Shown one piece after another: positions 20,073 through 28,940 of a stretch of DNA of 64,000 nt. Both the position numbers and the translations under genes were made by a program. Position 1 is the stretch's first letter. The number at the start of each line of letters is the position of its first letter. The notes under the pieces were generated by a model that searched no databases, was not told where the DNA came from, and saw only the letters and a program-made list of their open reading frames with translations. This stretch comes from Brevibacterium sp. 'Marine' (GTDB lineage: Bacteria > Actinomycetota > Actinomycetes > Actinomycetales > Brevibacteriaceae), in the NCBI RefSeq assembly GCF_012844365.1, contig NZ_CP051626.1:2790001-2854000 (forward strand), given 5' to 3'.

Positions 20073-20654
20073 GTGAGTGCACCGATCATCCTGAGACAAC
20101 GCAGCGGCCCTATCATCACGGTCATCGTGTGGGCGTTCCTCGCCTTCCTCCTCGGTGACGCTCTCCTGCGCGGAGCGTGGGAGACCGTCGGTCGCTTCGG
20201 GCCCGGCCTTGTGCTCATCGGCTGGGTCGCATTCGCCGTGCTCTGGCGGCCGGCACTCGTCGTCGGAACCGACGAAGTCGAGGTCAGAGAGATCCTGCGC
20301 ACGACATCGGTGCCCTACACCCGAATCCGTGATATTCGGCTGGGGTCTGTCGTGACGATCGAAACAGCTTCGGCGGACGGGGCCACGCGCACCATTCGCC
20401 CGTGGAACGCCCCCGGACTGCCGCGGAGGAAGATCGATTCCGGGCTGACCGGCGGAACTCGACCGGAGTCTCCGGACAATCATCCGGCGTTCGAGCTGCT
20501 GCGCCGCTGGGAGCAGACCCTCGCGGATGCTCCCGGAACGGCCGTGCGAAACGGCCTGTCCGCCGATGCCGAGGACGTGCGCACTCGGTGGAGCCTCGGC
20601 GTCATCGGGGTGACTCTGGTGCTCGTGCTGCTGGTGGCGATCGGATTCATCTGA
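20073..20654 (+). CDS. Small membrane protein with PH-like domain
   Basis: 193-residue protein with two N-terminal hydrophobic helices (about 12-30 and 42-58), a central beta-rich PH-like segment starting near LVVGTDEVEVREILRTTSVP, and a final membrane helix (LGVIGVTLVLVLLVAIGFI) at the very C-terminus. This layout is common for actinobacterial PH-domain (bPH type) membrane proteins of unknown role. GTG 20073 sits six bases after TAGGCT, so the mRNA is probably leaderless. The gene is divergent from the 2-hydroxyacid dehydrogenase and convergent with the peptide-transporter operon, from which it is separated by a terminator. No function can be assigned. Confidence 0.8.
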   Translation: MSAPIILRQRSGPIITVIVWAFLAFLLGDALLRGAWETVGRFGPGLVLIGWVAFAVLWRPALVVGTDEVEVREILRTTSVPYTRIRDIRLGSVVTIETASADGATRTIRPWNAPGLPRRKIDSGLTGGTRPESPDNHPAFELLRRWEQTLADAPGTAVRNGLSADAEDVRTRWSLGVIGVTLVLVLLVAIGFI

Positions 20655-20686
20655 TCCCGCTCGGCTGTCAGCCGGGCACAGAAAGA

Positions 20687-20721
20687 CCGACCCCGTGGGG
20701 AACGTGATCCCACGGGGCCGG
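20687..20721. terminator. Bidirectional terminator hairpin
   Basis: CCCCGTGGG (20691-20699) pairs with CCCACGGGG (20709-20717) around a nine-base loop. The stem extends by CCG/CGG beyond one mismatch. It lies between the convergent PH-domain gene and the substrate-binding protein gene. Confidence 0.75.
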
Positions 20722-20746
20722 CAGTCTCGGATGGCTTCAATCGATC

Positions 20747-20790
20747 AGTGCATCACTTCGTGAAGCCGAGTGCATCACTTCTTGAAGCCG
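20747..20790 (-). repeat. Tandem duplication of the receptor gene 3' end including the stop codon (period 22)
   Basis: 20747-20768 and 20769-20790 match at 21 of 22 positions. On the minus strand each copy reads GGCTTCA(A/C)GAAGTGATGCACT; the first TGA is the real stop (20775-20777) and the second, at 20753-20755, is out of frame. Confidence 0.9.
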
Positions 20791-22472
20791 ATCGTCGTCC
20801 AGTCCGGCGTTTCGAGCTGCCGCGGACCGAGGTTGACGACGTCATCCCGGACGCCCCAGACATAAGGTGTCGGGTAGATCGGAATGAGAGGCTTGAGCTT
20901 GAGTACGGCGGCGTCTCCCTCATTGGCCAGCTTCTTCGATTCGGCCGGGTCGAGAGTCTTCGTCGCTTCCTTGAACTTCTCACCGATGTCATCGCTGGAG
21001 ATCTTCGAGAAGTTCTGCTCCGAGTCCGCGGGGTAGAACAGGTTCGATCCCGAGGAGATCGGGAAAGCCGTGCCCTCCCAGGTGAACGTGGCCATCTCGA
21101 AGTTGCCGTTGAGCACGTGGTCGGCGAAGTAGGCGGCCACGGGAACGGTCTCGATTTCGATCTTGAAGCCGATCTCGTTGAGGTCCTTCATCACCTGTTC
21201 GGCACGCTGTGCGTTCGAGGCGGTATCGGCCGGGACGACGATCTTGAACGTGAGCTTCTCGCCGTCCTTCTCACGCACGCCTCCATCGCCTTCGGTCCAG
21301 CCGGCGTCGTCGAGGATCTTCTTCGCCTTCTCCTGGTCGAATTCGAGGCTGCCGTCGGTGTTGTCCTGATAGCCTTCCTGGCCGGGCATGAAGGTGACGT
21401 TGTTGACCAGAGTCACGGGCGCTTCGACGGGACCGATGGCGGCCTGAGCGATGGCTTCGCGGTTGATCGCGTGTCCGATTGCGTCGCGGACCTCCTGCTC
21501 CTTGAGCGCCCCCTTCTCGGCATTCATCGTCAGGTGAGTCCACTGCATTCCCTGCGACTTGTAGATCTCGCCGTCGTCACGTTTGCCGGCGGTCGTGTAG
21601 GAGTCGCCGTCGGTTCCCACGTCGACGAGGTCGAGCTCCTTGTTCGCGTAGGCCTGAGCCTGCTGCGCCTGGGACACGACCTTGAAGATCACCTTGTCGA
21701 GCTTCGGCTCCTGGCCCCACCATTCGTCGTTCCTGACCATGGTGATGACACCGGACTTGTTGTCGACCTTCTTCGCCTTGAATGGGCCGTTCGAGGGCAG
21801 GACCTTCTTCACATAGTCTTTGTTGAACGCGTCGACGTCCTCGGAGATCTCATCGGGCAGGAACGCGCCGATGTAGTTCGGCCAGTCGATGTTCGGTGTC
21901 TTGAACGTGACCTTGACATCGTACTTGTCCTCGCCGGATTCGATCTTCTCGATGTCTTCGAAGCCCTTGGTCGAAGCGACCTCGTACTTCTTGTTCGAAC
22001 CGTTCTGAGTCTTCCAGAAGGCCTTGTAGTCATCGACGTCGATCGGGGTGCCGTCTTCCCAGACGGCGTCCTTGTTGAGTTTGACATCGATTACCAGCGG
22101 ATCCTCGCTGGCGACCTCGACGCTCTCGGCGTAGTTCTTGTCGACTTCCCACGTGCCGTCGTCTTTGATCCTGACCGGTCCGCCCAATGACGTCCCGTAG
22201 AGGTTGTTGTTGTCCACGTGCGCGCCGTCGGCGTGGTAGTAGTTGAGGCTCGCGGGGATCTCGGTCATCGGGTAGGTCAGCGTTCCACCGTCCTTGACCT
22301 CGTCGTAGGCGGCTTTCTGATAGTCGGTGGTCGGAAGCCCGGAAATCTCCTTGTCGGCCTGCTCGCTGTCGACGCCGCCGGAGTCCTTGTTCGCCTGCTG
22401 GCAGCCGGACAGTGCCAGGCCCAGTGCGGCGGTCGCGGCGACGACCATTGTCGCCTTGTTCCTCATTCTCAT
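20775..22472 (-). CDS. ABC importer substrate-binding lipoprotein (peptide family)
   Basis: Extracytoplasmic receptor of the peptide ABC importer encoded upstream on this strand. The 565-residue protein has a lipoprotein signal with lipobox LSGC ending at Cys23 and the SBP_bac_5 fold (for example NAEKGALKEQEVRDAIGHAI). GAGGAACTC directly before ATG gives a good ribosome site. It is the last gene of the dppB-dppC-ATPase-receptor operon. The end of the gene is duplicated (20747-20790). It shares family but little sequence identity with the receptor at 1-1668, so the window encodes parts of two distinct peptide-type importers. Confidence 0.93.
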   Translation of the reverse strand: MRMRNKATMVVAATAALGLALSGCQQANKDSGGVDSEQADKEISGLPTTDYQKAAYDEVKDGGTLTYPMTEIPASLNYYHADGAHVDNNNLYGTSLGGPVRIKDDGTWEVDKNYAESVEVASEDPLVIDVKLNKDAVWEDGTPIDVDDYKAFWKTQNGSNKKYEVASTKGFEDIEKIESGEDKYDVKVTFKTPNIDWPNYIGAFLPDEISEDVDAFNKDYVKKVLPSNGPFKAKKVDNKSGVITMVRNDEWWGQEPKLDKVIFKVVSQAQQAQAYANKELDLVDVGTDGDSYTTAGKRDDGEIYKSQGMQWTHLTMNAEKGALKEQEVRDAIGHAINREAIAQAAIGPVEAPVTLVNNVTFMPGQEGYQDNTDGSLEFDQEKAKKILDDAGWTEGDGGVREKDGEKLTFKIVVPADTASNAQRAEQVMKDLNEIGFKIEIETVPVAAYFADHVLNGNFEMATFTWEGTAFPISSGSNLFYPADSEQNFSKISSDDIGEKFKEATKTLDPAESKKLANEGDAAVLKLKPLIPIYPTPYVWGVRDDVVNLGPRQLETPDWTTIGFKK

Positions 22473-22524
22473 GAGTTCCTCATTTCCTGTGTTGTGTTCC
22501 TCGAGGTGGGTTGGTGGGGTGAGA

Positions 22525-24630
22525 TCAGTCCGCAGACTCGAGTTCTCGGCTCCGTTCCGCGTGGTGGCAGGCGACGAGGCCGCCTTCGAGCGGACGAGGA
22601 CTGGGGTCGTCGTTCAGACACAGCTGTCTGTCGCTTTCCGGCAGCAGGGTGAACAGCGGGCAGCGGGTGCGGAAGTTGCACCCTGAGATCTCATCGGTCG
22701 GGCTCGGCAGGTCGCCGGTGAGCAGCACCCGTTCGCGTGAGCGTTCGACCTCGGGGTCGGGTACCGGAATCGCCGACATCAGCGCCCTGGTATAGGGGTG
22801 CTGCGGGTGACGATAGAGAGCAGCGGATTCGCCGTACTCGACGATCCGACCGAGATACATCACGGCCACGAAGTCCGAGATCTGTCGGACGACTGCGAGG
22901 TCGTGGGCGACGAACAGATAGGACAGTCCCAATGTGTCTCGAAGGTCCTCGAGCAGATTGATCACACCGGCCTGGACGGAGACGTCGAGGGCCGAGACGG
23001 GTTCGTCGAGGACGAGCAGCTTCGGATTCGTCACCAGCGCCCGAGCAATCCCGATGCGCTGCCGCTGACCGCCGGAGAACTCGTGCGGGTAGCGCTCGGC
23101 CATGGACGCATCGAGACCGACGAGTTCGAGCATCTCGGCAACCTTGTCGTTGCGCTCCTTGGCCGGCACCTTATGCACGGTCAGCGGTTCGGCGATCACT
23201 TCGCCGACCGGCAGACGCGGGTCGATCGCGGCCATCGGATCCTGGAAGACGACTTGGACGTCTTTGCGCATGGCCAGACGTTCGCGCTTATTCAGGTCCG
23301 CGACGTCGATGCCGTTGATGACCAGCCTCCCCTTCTGCGGAGCGACCATCTCCAGAACCTCGCCGATCGTCGTCGACTTCCCACAGCCGGATTCGCCGAC
23401 CAGGCCGAGAGTCTGACCGGTCCTGATCTCGAGGTCGATTCCGTCGACGGCCTTCACCGTGCCGATCTGTCGTTTGAACACTGCACCCTTGAGCAGCGGG
23501 AAGTGCTTCTGCAGACCGGTGACCTCAAGGATGTTCGGCGCCGAATCGTCTCTCACCCGAGTCGCCACCGGGTCGGGACGCGGGTAGATGTCTTTGGCCG
23601 CCAGATCGCCCCGGGCGATCTCATCAGCACGGTGGCAGGCGGCCTGCACTCCGGGGGTTCCGTGTTCGACGAGATCGGGCTCGACCTCGCGGCACCTGTC
23701 GACCGCGATCGGGCAGCGCGGTGCGAAAGGGCACCCCGGGGCCAGATTCGACAGCGACGGCGGTTTGCCCTCCAGCGGAACGAGTCGCTGGGTGCCCGCG
23801 GTCGCGAGGTTCGGCACAGACCGCAGCAGTCCTGTCGTGTAGGGCATCTGCGGGCGGTGGAAGACCTGCTCCACTCCCCCGGTCTCGACGAGCCGACCGG
23901 CGTACATGACTGCGATCCGATCCGCATTTCCGGCTACCACACCGAGGTCATGGGTGATGAGCACGATCGCGGCACCGGTGATCTCGCGCGCCTTCTGCAG
24001 CACGTCGAGGATCTGAGCCTGGATCGTCACGTCCAAGGCGGTCGTCGGCTCATCGGCGATGATGAGGTCCGGGTCATTGGCGATCGCAATGGCGATCATC
24101 GCGCGCTGACGCATGCCTCCGGAGAACTCGTGCGGGTACGATTTCACCCGCCGCTGCGCTCCGGGGATGCCGACGATCTCCAGCAGTTCGATCGCTCGTT
24201 CGTTCGCCGCTTCCTTCGACAGGCCCGGGTCGTGGATGAGCAGCCCCTCACAGATCTGTTCGCCGATCGTATAGACGGGGGTCAGAGCCGACAGCGGGTC
24301 CTGGAAGACCATCGCGATCTCGCGGCCGCGCAGCTGCGACATCTGATGGTCGCTCATATCCAGCAGCGACTGCCCGCGGTACCGGATGGAGCCGGCGATC
24401 TGTGCGGTCGAGGGAAGAAGCCCCATCACTGCCATCGAGGACACGGATTTGCCGGAACCGGATTCGCCGACGATGCCGAGGAATTCGCCCGGTCTGACCT
24501 CGTAGTCGACCCCGCGGACGGCGTGGACGTCGCCCTTGGTGTTGGGGAAGGTCACGGTCAGATCCCTGACCTCGAGGATCGGTTCAGCCGCGTTGACGGA
24601 GTTGAGATCGATGTCAAGTGTTTCAGTCAC
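22525..24630 (-). CDS. ABC importer ATP-binding protein with two fused ATPase domains (DppD-DppF type)
   Basis: Cytoplasmic energy module of the peptide importer, 701 residues. Each half has Walker A (GESGSGKS, GESGCGKS), signature (FSGGMRQR, FSGGQRQR) and Walker B (IIADEPTTALD, LVLDEPVSALD), followed by the oligopeptide-type C-terminal segment with Cys-containing blocks (GCPFAPRCP and GCNFRTRCP) that in relatives can bind an iron-sulfur cluster. The start is GTG 24630, seven bases after AGGAG; a longer frame exists but lacks a ribosome site. It overlaps the end of the dppC-type gene by eight bases, showing coupling. Confidence 0.94.
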   Translation of the reverse strand: MTETLDIDLNSVNAAEPILEVRDLTVTFPNTKGDVHAVRGVDYEVRPGEFLGIVGESGSGKSVSSMAVMGLLPSTAQIAGSIRYRGQSLLDMSDHQMSQLRGREIAMVFQDPLSALTPVYTIGEQICEGLLIHDPGLSKEAANERAIELLEIVGIPGAQRRVKSYPHEFSGGMRQRAMIAIAIANDPDLIIADEPTTALDVTIQAQILDVLQKAREITGAAIVLITHDLGVVAGNADRIAVMYAGRLVETGGVEQVFHRPQMPYTTGLLRSVPNLATAGTQRLVPLEGKPPSLSNLAPGCPFAPRCPIAVDRCREVEPDLVEHGTPGVQAACHRADEIARGDLAAKDIYPRPDPVATRVRDDSAPNILEVTGLQKHFPLLKGAVFKRQIGTVKAVDGIDLEIRTGQTLGLVGESGCGKSTTIGEVLEMVAPQKGRLVINGIDVADLNKRERLAMRKDVQVVFQDPMAAIDPRLPVGEVIAEPLTVHKVPAKERNDKVAEMLELVGLDASMAERYPHEFSGGQRQRIGIARALVTNPKLLVLDEPVSALDVSVQAGVINLLEDLRDTLGLSYLFVAHDLAVVRQISDFVAVMYLGRIVEYGESAALYRHPQHPYTRALMSAIPVPDPEVERSRERVLLTGDLPSPTDEISGCNFRTRCPLFTLLPESDRQLCLNDDPSPRPLEGGLVACHHAERSRELESAD

Positions 24631-25540
24631 GGTTGGCTCCTGAGGTCGGATCGATCGCATCGCGCAGGGCATCGGCCATCAGGCTGATGGCGAAGAGCAT
24701 GAGCACGAGGACGCCTGCGGGAAAGACGAACAGCCAGGGGCGGGTGGCAGCGGCCCCTGAACCGTCGGCCAGCAGCGTGCCGATCGAAACGTCGGGCTTC
24801 TGGATCCCTAAGTTGAAATAGCTCAGCGAGGTCTCGGCGATGATCGCGGAGACGACGCCGAGGGTCGCATCGACGATGAGGATCGAGGCCACGTTCGGGA
24901 TGATGTGGCGGCTGAGGATCTTCGGCGTCGACACCCCCATGTATCGAGCGGCTCGGACGAAGTCGCGGTCCTTGATCGCCTTGGTCTGGTTGCGGACGAC
25001 CTGAGCCATGATCATCCATCCGAAGAGTACGAGGAAGACGACGATGGCCATCCAGGACAGCTGCCGCAGCAGAGGTGCCATGAGCACGAGGATGAAGAAC
25101 GAGGGCAGCACGAGCAGAAGGTTGATGAACCACACGATGACCGCCTCGACGCGGCCGCCGAAGTACCCGGCCGCAGAGCCGATGATCGCTGCCAGGATGC
25201 TCGCGGCCGGACCGGCGATGATGCCGATGAGCAGGGATTTCTGCAGTCCGACCACGGTCTGGGCGTAGATGTCCTGACCGATCGTGTTGGTGCCGAACCA
25301 GTGCTGGGCACTCGGGCCTTCGTTGAGGGCGAAGACGTCCTGGTCCGTCGGCGAGTAGATGTTGATGGTGTTGCCGAACAGGGCGAAGAGAACGAAGAAC
25401 GCGAGCAGGATTCCACCGACCCAGAAACGCGGGGTCGAGCGCAGCCGCCGCCAGATGAGCATCGCCCGGGAGGTCGGCTTCGCACGCTTCGGCACCACCT
25501 CGGCGTCGGATTGCGTGGAGATCGGGATGTCTGTTGCCAT
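24623..25540 (-). CDS. Peptide ABC importer permease (DppC type)
   Basis: Inner-membrane permease of 305 residues. It has an N-terminal OppC-like cytoplasmic segment and helix, then the BPD_transp_1 domain with about five helices and the EAA-like coupling loop near ARYMGVSTPKILSRHIIPNV. ATG follows one base after the dppB-type stop, with GTGAGGATC as ribosome site. It pairs with the next gene upstream to form the channel. Confidence 0.94.
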   Translation of the reverse strand: MATDIPISTQSDAEVVPKRAKPTSRAMLIWRRLRSTPRFWVGGILLAFFVLFALFGNTINIYSPTDQDVFALNEGPSAQHWFGTNTIGQDIYAQTVVGLQKSLLIGIIAGPAASILAAIIGSAAGYFGGRVEAVIVWFINLLLVLPSFFILVLMAPLLRQLSWMAIVVFLVLFGWMIMAQVVRNQTKAIKDRDFVRAARYMGVSTPKILSRHIIPNVASILIVDATLGVVSAIIAETSLSYFNLGIQKPDVSIGTLLADGSGAAATRPWLFVFPAGVLVLMLFAISLMADALRDAIDPTSGANRD

Positions 25541-25541
25541 T

Positions 25542-26525
25542 TCAGATCCTCACTCTCGGGTCGAGTGCGGCGTAGAGGACCTCCGACAGGGTCGAGGCCA
25601 GCAGCGTGAGCACTGCGACGAAGAGGACGGAGCCTGCTGCCGCATTGATATCGGACTGCAGGATGGAGTTGATGGTGAACTGGCCCATACCGTTCCAGGA
25701 GAAGACGACCTCGAGCATCGAGGAGCCCGCGACCAGCGTGCCGAAAGCGTAGGCGAAGTAGGTCGACATCGGAATGAGCGCGACGCGCACTCCATGCTTG
25801 ACGAGCGCGGTCTTGCGAGTGCGCCCCTTGGCGCGTGCGGTTCTGATGAAGTCGGAGGCGAGCACGTCGAGCATGACCGAACGCTGGTAGCGCGAGTACG
25901 TCGCGGCGCCCATGAGCACGAGTGCCAACGTGGGCAGCAGCATATGTGACACCTGGTCGGTGAACCAGGGGAGGAACCCGGGGTCGATATTCGCCGAATA
26001 GTCCCCCGAGAATCGGATGAGCGTCGTGCCGATCATATTGTTGAAACCGGTCGCGATGATCATGAGGAGCACACCGATGACGAACGTCGGAGTGGCGATG
26101 ATGAGATAGGACGCGTAGGTCACTGTCTGATCAGACGCCTTGTATTGCCTGACGGCTCCCCACACGCCGAGGATCACACCGAGCAGGGCTCCGATGATCG
26201 AACCGATGAGCAGGAGCTTGAGGCTGACACCGGCGCGGACGAGGATCTCCTGCAGCACCGGAGAGTTGTGCACCGTGGTGCCGAAGTCACCGTGGAGGAA
26301 GATGTTCGTCAGCCAGTCCCATGTTCTCTCGAGGACCGGGACGTCGGGATTCGTGCCGTGGCTGTTGAGGATGGCCTGGATCGATGCCTCCGACAGCGGC
26401 GGATTCTGACCGCGGTACCGGGAGGCCGGATCCATGAAAGAGCTGGAGGTGATGTAGGCGGTGACCGTCGCGATGAACGCGAGGATGAAGTAGTTGATGA
26501 ACCGCCGCAGAACGTATTTTCCCAT
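25542..26525 (-). CDS. Peptide ABC importer permease (DppB type), first gene of the operon
   Basis: Inner-membrane permease of 327 residues with about six helices, an N-terminal DppB-like helix followed by a large external loop, and the coupling loop ARAKGRTRKTALVKHGVRVA. It heads the operon dppB-dppC-ATPase-receptor. No Shine-Dalgarno sequence is clear before ATG 26525, and no strong -10 box was found at leaderless distance, so how it is initiated is uncertain; the start itself agrees with the family, which begins just before the first helix. Confidence 0.93.
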   Translation of the reverse strand: MGKYVLRRFINYFILAFIATVTAYITSSSFMDPASRYRGQNPPLSEASIQAILNSHGTNPDVPVLERTWDWLTNIFLHGDFGTTVHNSPVLQEILVRAGVSLKLLLIGSIIGALLGVILGVWGAVRQYKASDQTVTYASYLIIATPTFVIGVLLMIIATGFNNMIGTTLIRFSGDYSANIDPGFLPWFTDQVSHMLLPTLALVLMGAATYSRYQRSVMLDVLASDFIRTARAKGRTRKTALVKHGVRVALIPMSTYFAYAFGTLVAGSSMLEVVFSWNGMGQFTINSILQSDINAAAGSVLFVAVLTLLASTLSEVLYAALDPRVRI

Positions 26526-26691
26526 GGTGCCGACTACGACACCGCGATCAGGCTGTCCTCACTGTGGTCCGCGGAATGGTGCATCGGGCCGGGAAGCTGC
26601 GAATAGATCTCATGGCGAATCGGGAAGGAAGTGACAATCATCAACGATCAAGGGTCCTTTGGGGTATTCGGTGCGTAGGCCAGTCGAGATG

Positions 26692-26714
26692 TGAGGAGCC
26701 TCAATGGCTCCTCA
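26692..26714. repeat. Small 9-bp hairpin in the importer upstream region
   Basis: TGAGGAGCC (26692-26700) pairs with GGCTCCTCA (26706-26714) around TCAAT. It stands about 170 bases before the importer's first gene, so it may be in its 5' leader. No T-run follows on either strand except TAAA nearby. Confidence 0.5.
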
Positions 26715-26909
26715 TAAACGACTGAGCATATTTCGCACTGTATCCCCATGTGACCCACCGCACAAACGTCTCCTGCAGTACCGATTGCGACAAGGCCGCG
26801 TGTCCCCCGGAAATCCGCGCGACACGCCGAAGTAACTTTTCGGTAACTGTCGTTCCGTGTCGCACGGTCATGTCGGCCCATGCTGTGATCGGCGGCGTTC
26901 CCCAACGAA

Positions 26910-26954
26910 ATCGCCGAGGCGGTGCAGACTTCACGTCTGCACCGCCTCGGCGAT
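26910..26954. terminator. Perfect 20-bp terminator stem made from two inverted copies of the repeated 12-mer
   Basis: 20 bases at 26910-26929 (beginning ATCGCCGAGGCGG) pair without mismatch with 26935-26954 around TTCAC. The outer 13 bp of each arm is the dispersed motif TCGCCGAGGCGG in inverted orientation. It lies 70 bases after ilvD and should end its transcripts. Paired inverted copies of a dispersed motif acting as terminators are known for neisserial DNA uptake sequences. Confidence 0.85.
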
Positions 26955-27024
26955 GGTGGATTCGGCCCGTGCCGCCGAGCGTCACCCGGAAGCGGACTGC
27001 GTCAGCAAGAGGCCTTGAACTGGC

Positions 27025-28737
27025 TCAGAAGCAGACCGCGCCCTTCGACGCCGACTGCACGAGCTTCGCGTACTTGCCGAGCACACCGGTCAGGCGGTGG
27101 TTCTCGGGCAGCGTCCAGGACTTGCGACGCTCGGCCAGCACCTCCTCGTCGACGTGGAGTTCGATCGAGCGTGCCGCGATGTCGACGGTGATCTTGTCCC
27201 CGTCCTCGACGAGCGCGATCGGACCGCCGTCGACCGCCTCGGGGGCGATGTGGCCGATGCACAGACCGGTCGAACCGCCGGAGAAGCGACCGTCGGTGAG
27301 CAGCAGGACGTCCTTGCCGATGCCCGCGCCCTTGATGGCGCCGGTGATCGCGAGCATCTCGCGCATTCCGGGTCCGCCCTTGGGCCCTTCGTAGCGGATG
27401 ACAACGACGTCGCCCTTCTTCAGCTCTCCGTTGAGCACGGCGTCCATTGCCGGCTGCTCCTGGTCGAAGACGCGAGCGGTGCCTTCGAAGACGTCGGCGT
27501 CGAAGCCCGCGGACTTCACGACGGCACCTTCGGGAGCCAGCGATCCCTGCAGCACGGTGAGGCCGCCGGTGGCGTGGATCGGGTTGCTGAGCGCACGCAG
27601 GATCTTCCCGTCGGGGTCCGGCGGGTTGATCGACTCGAGGTTCTCGGCCACGGTCTTGCCGGTCACGGTCAGGCAGTCGCCGTTGAGCAGACCGGCGTCG
27701 AGGAGGGCCTTCATGATCACGGGAACGCCGCCGATCTTGAAGACGTCATTCATCACGTACTGGCCGAAGGGCTTGACGTTGCCCAGGTGCGGGACCTTGT
27801 CGCCGATGCGGTTGAAGTCGTCGAGCTCCAGCGTCACTCCGGCCTCGTGCGCGATGGCCAGCAGGTGGAGAACCGCGTTCGTGGAACCACCGAAGGCCAT
27901 GACCACGGCGATCGCATTGTGGAGCGATTCGCGGGTGATGATGTCCTTCGTGGTGATGCCCTGGCGCAGCATGTTGACGACTGCCTCGCCGGACTTGCGG
28001 GCGAACATCGTGCGGTTGCGGTGGATGGCCGGCGGAGCGGCCGAACCCGGCAGTGACATGCCCATGGCCTCGGCAGCCGAGGCCATCGTGTTCGCTGTGT
28101 ACATTCCGCCGCACGCACCCTCGCCGGGGCAGACGGCGCGCTCGATGGCGTCGACGTCCTTCTGGGACATGGTGCCGGCGCGGCAGGCACCGACTGCTTC
28201 GAAGGCGTCGATGAGGGTGACCTCCCGCTCCGAGCCGTCCTCCATCTTCGCGGTTCCGGGCATGATCGAACCGTTGTAGAGGAAGACGCTCGACAGTCCC
28301 AGGCGGGCGGATGCCATGAGCATTCCGGGGATCGACTTGTCACAGCCGGCCATGAGCACGGAGCCGTCGAGTCGTTCGGCGCTCATCACGGTCTCGACGG
28401 AGTCGGTGATGACCTCACGTGAGACCAGCGAGTAGTGCATTCCCTCGTGGCCCATCGAGATTCCGTCCGAGACGGAAATGGTGCCGAATTCGAGCGGGAA
28501 GCCACCGGCCTCGTGGACGCCTTCCTTGGCGGCCGAACCGAGACGCTGCAGCGACATGTTGCAGGGGGTGATCTCGTTCCACGAGGTCGCGATCGCAACC
28601 TGCGGCTTCACCCAGTCGTCGTCGCCCATGCCGACGGCGCGAAGCATTCCACGTGCCGCGGTGGCTTCGAGACCGTCAGTGACATCGCGAGAACGGGGTT
28701 TGATGTCGGGAGTGGTGGTGTCTGTATCGATGCTCAT
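27025..28737 (-). CDS. ilvD: Dihydroxy-acid dehydratase
   Basis: Third common step of Val/Ile synthesis: dehydration of dihydroxy acids to oxoacids, using an iron-sulfur cluster. The 570-residue IlvD/Edd protein has the cluster cysteines in GCDKSIPG (Cys near 130) and [16 protein letters not shown], and the family blocks [18 protein letters not shown] and DGRFSGG...CIGH. It is complete and of usual length. It is not in the ilvBNC operon, which lies 18 kb away. A 17-bp near-perfect hairpin stands just upstream (28774-28821) and a 20-bp-stem terminator follows. A degenerate 23-bp-period copy of the stop region may lie at about 27000. Confidence 0.97.
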   Translation of the reverse strand: MSIDTDTTTPDIKPRSRDVTDGLEATAARGMLRAVGMGDDDWVKPQVAIATSWNEITPCNMSLQRLGSAAKEGVHEAGGFPLEFGTISVSDGISMGHEGMHYSLVSREVITDSVETVMSAERLDGSVLMAGCDKSIPGMLMASARLGLSSVFLYNGSIMPGTAKMEDGSEREVTLIDAFEAVGACRAGTMSQKDVDAIERAVCPGEGACGGMYTANTMASAAEAMGMSLPGSAAPPAIHRNRTMFARKSGEAVVNMLRQGITTKDIITRESLHNAIAVVMAFGGSTNAVLHLLAIAHEAGVTLELDDFNRIGDKVPHLGNVKPFGQYVMNDVFKIGGVPVIMKALLDAGLLNGDCLTVTGKTVAENLESINPPDPDGKILRALSNPIHATGGLTVLQGSLAPEGAVVKSAGFDADVFEGTARVFDQEQPAMDAVLNGELKKGDVVVIRYEGPKGGPGMREMLAITGAIKGAGIGKDVLLLTDGRFSGGSTGLCIGHIAPEAVDGGPIALVEDGDKITVDIAARSIELHVDEEVLAERRKSWTLPENHRLTGVLGKYAKLVQSASKGAVCF

Positions 28738-28773
28738 GCAGGCATGCTACGCCCGATTTCAGCATCCGCATGC

Positions 28774-28821
28774 CGGACTCTCGCATGGTGGAACCTCTTC
28801 TGGGCACCATGCGGGAGTCCG
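28774..28821 (-). repeat. 17-bp inverted repeat in the ilvD upstream region
   Basis: CGGACTCTCGCATGGTG (28774-28790) pairs with CACCATGCGGGAGTCCG (28805-28821) at 16 of 17 positions around a 14-base loop, starting 36 bases before the ilvD ATG. It may be a 5'-leader structure of ilvD or the terminator of whatever reads into it. No T-run follows. Confidence 0.65.
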
Positions 28822-28870
28822 ACCGCAGAGCTATGTCAGGGTCCTGCTTAGGTCAGATCCGCGTGACCTA

Positions 28871-28940
28871 TTGACCGCGTCTCAGGCCTGCTGTGCGCGG
28901 CAGCTCTGGCCTGCTGTTGACCGCGCCTCAGGCCTTGATG
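28871..28940 (-). repeat. Threefold tandem repeat at the hydroxyacid dehydrogenase 3' end (period 23)
   Basis: CTCAGGCCTGCTG (28881), CTCTGGCCTGCTG (28904) and CTCAGGCCTTGAT (28927) lie exactly 23 bases apart, and TTGACCGCG recurs at 28871 and 28917. The last copy carries the gene's real stop (TCA at 28928-28930 on the plus strand); the first copy repeats it. Confidence 0.8.

Larger units (their letters stand above)
26526..27024. other. 500-bp intergenic region between the peptide importer and ilvD
   Basis: No convincing gene. It should hold the minus-strand promoter of the importer operon; I find only weak candidates. It contains a hairpin TGAGGAGCC/GGCTCCTCA (26692-26714, five-base loop) and the strong terminator at 26910-26954. 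The middle part (26720-26900) is lower in G+C than its neighbours and shows nothing recognisable. Confidence 0.6.
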
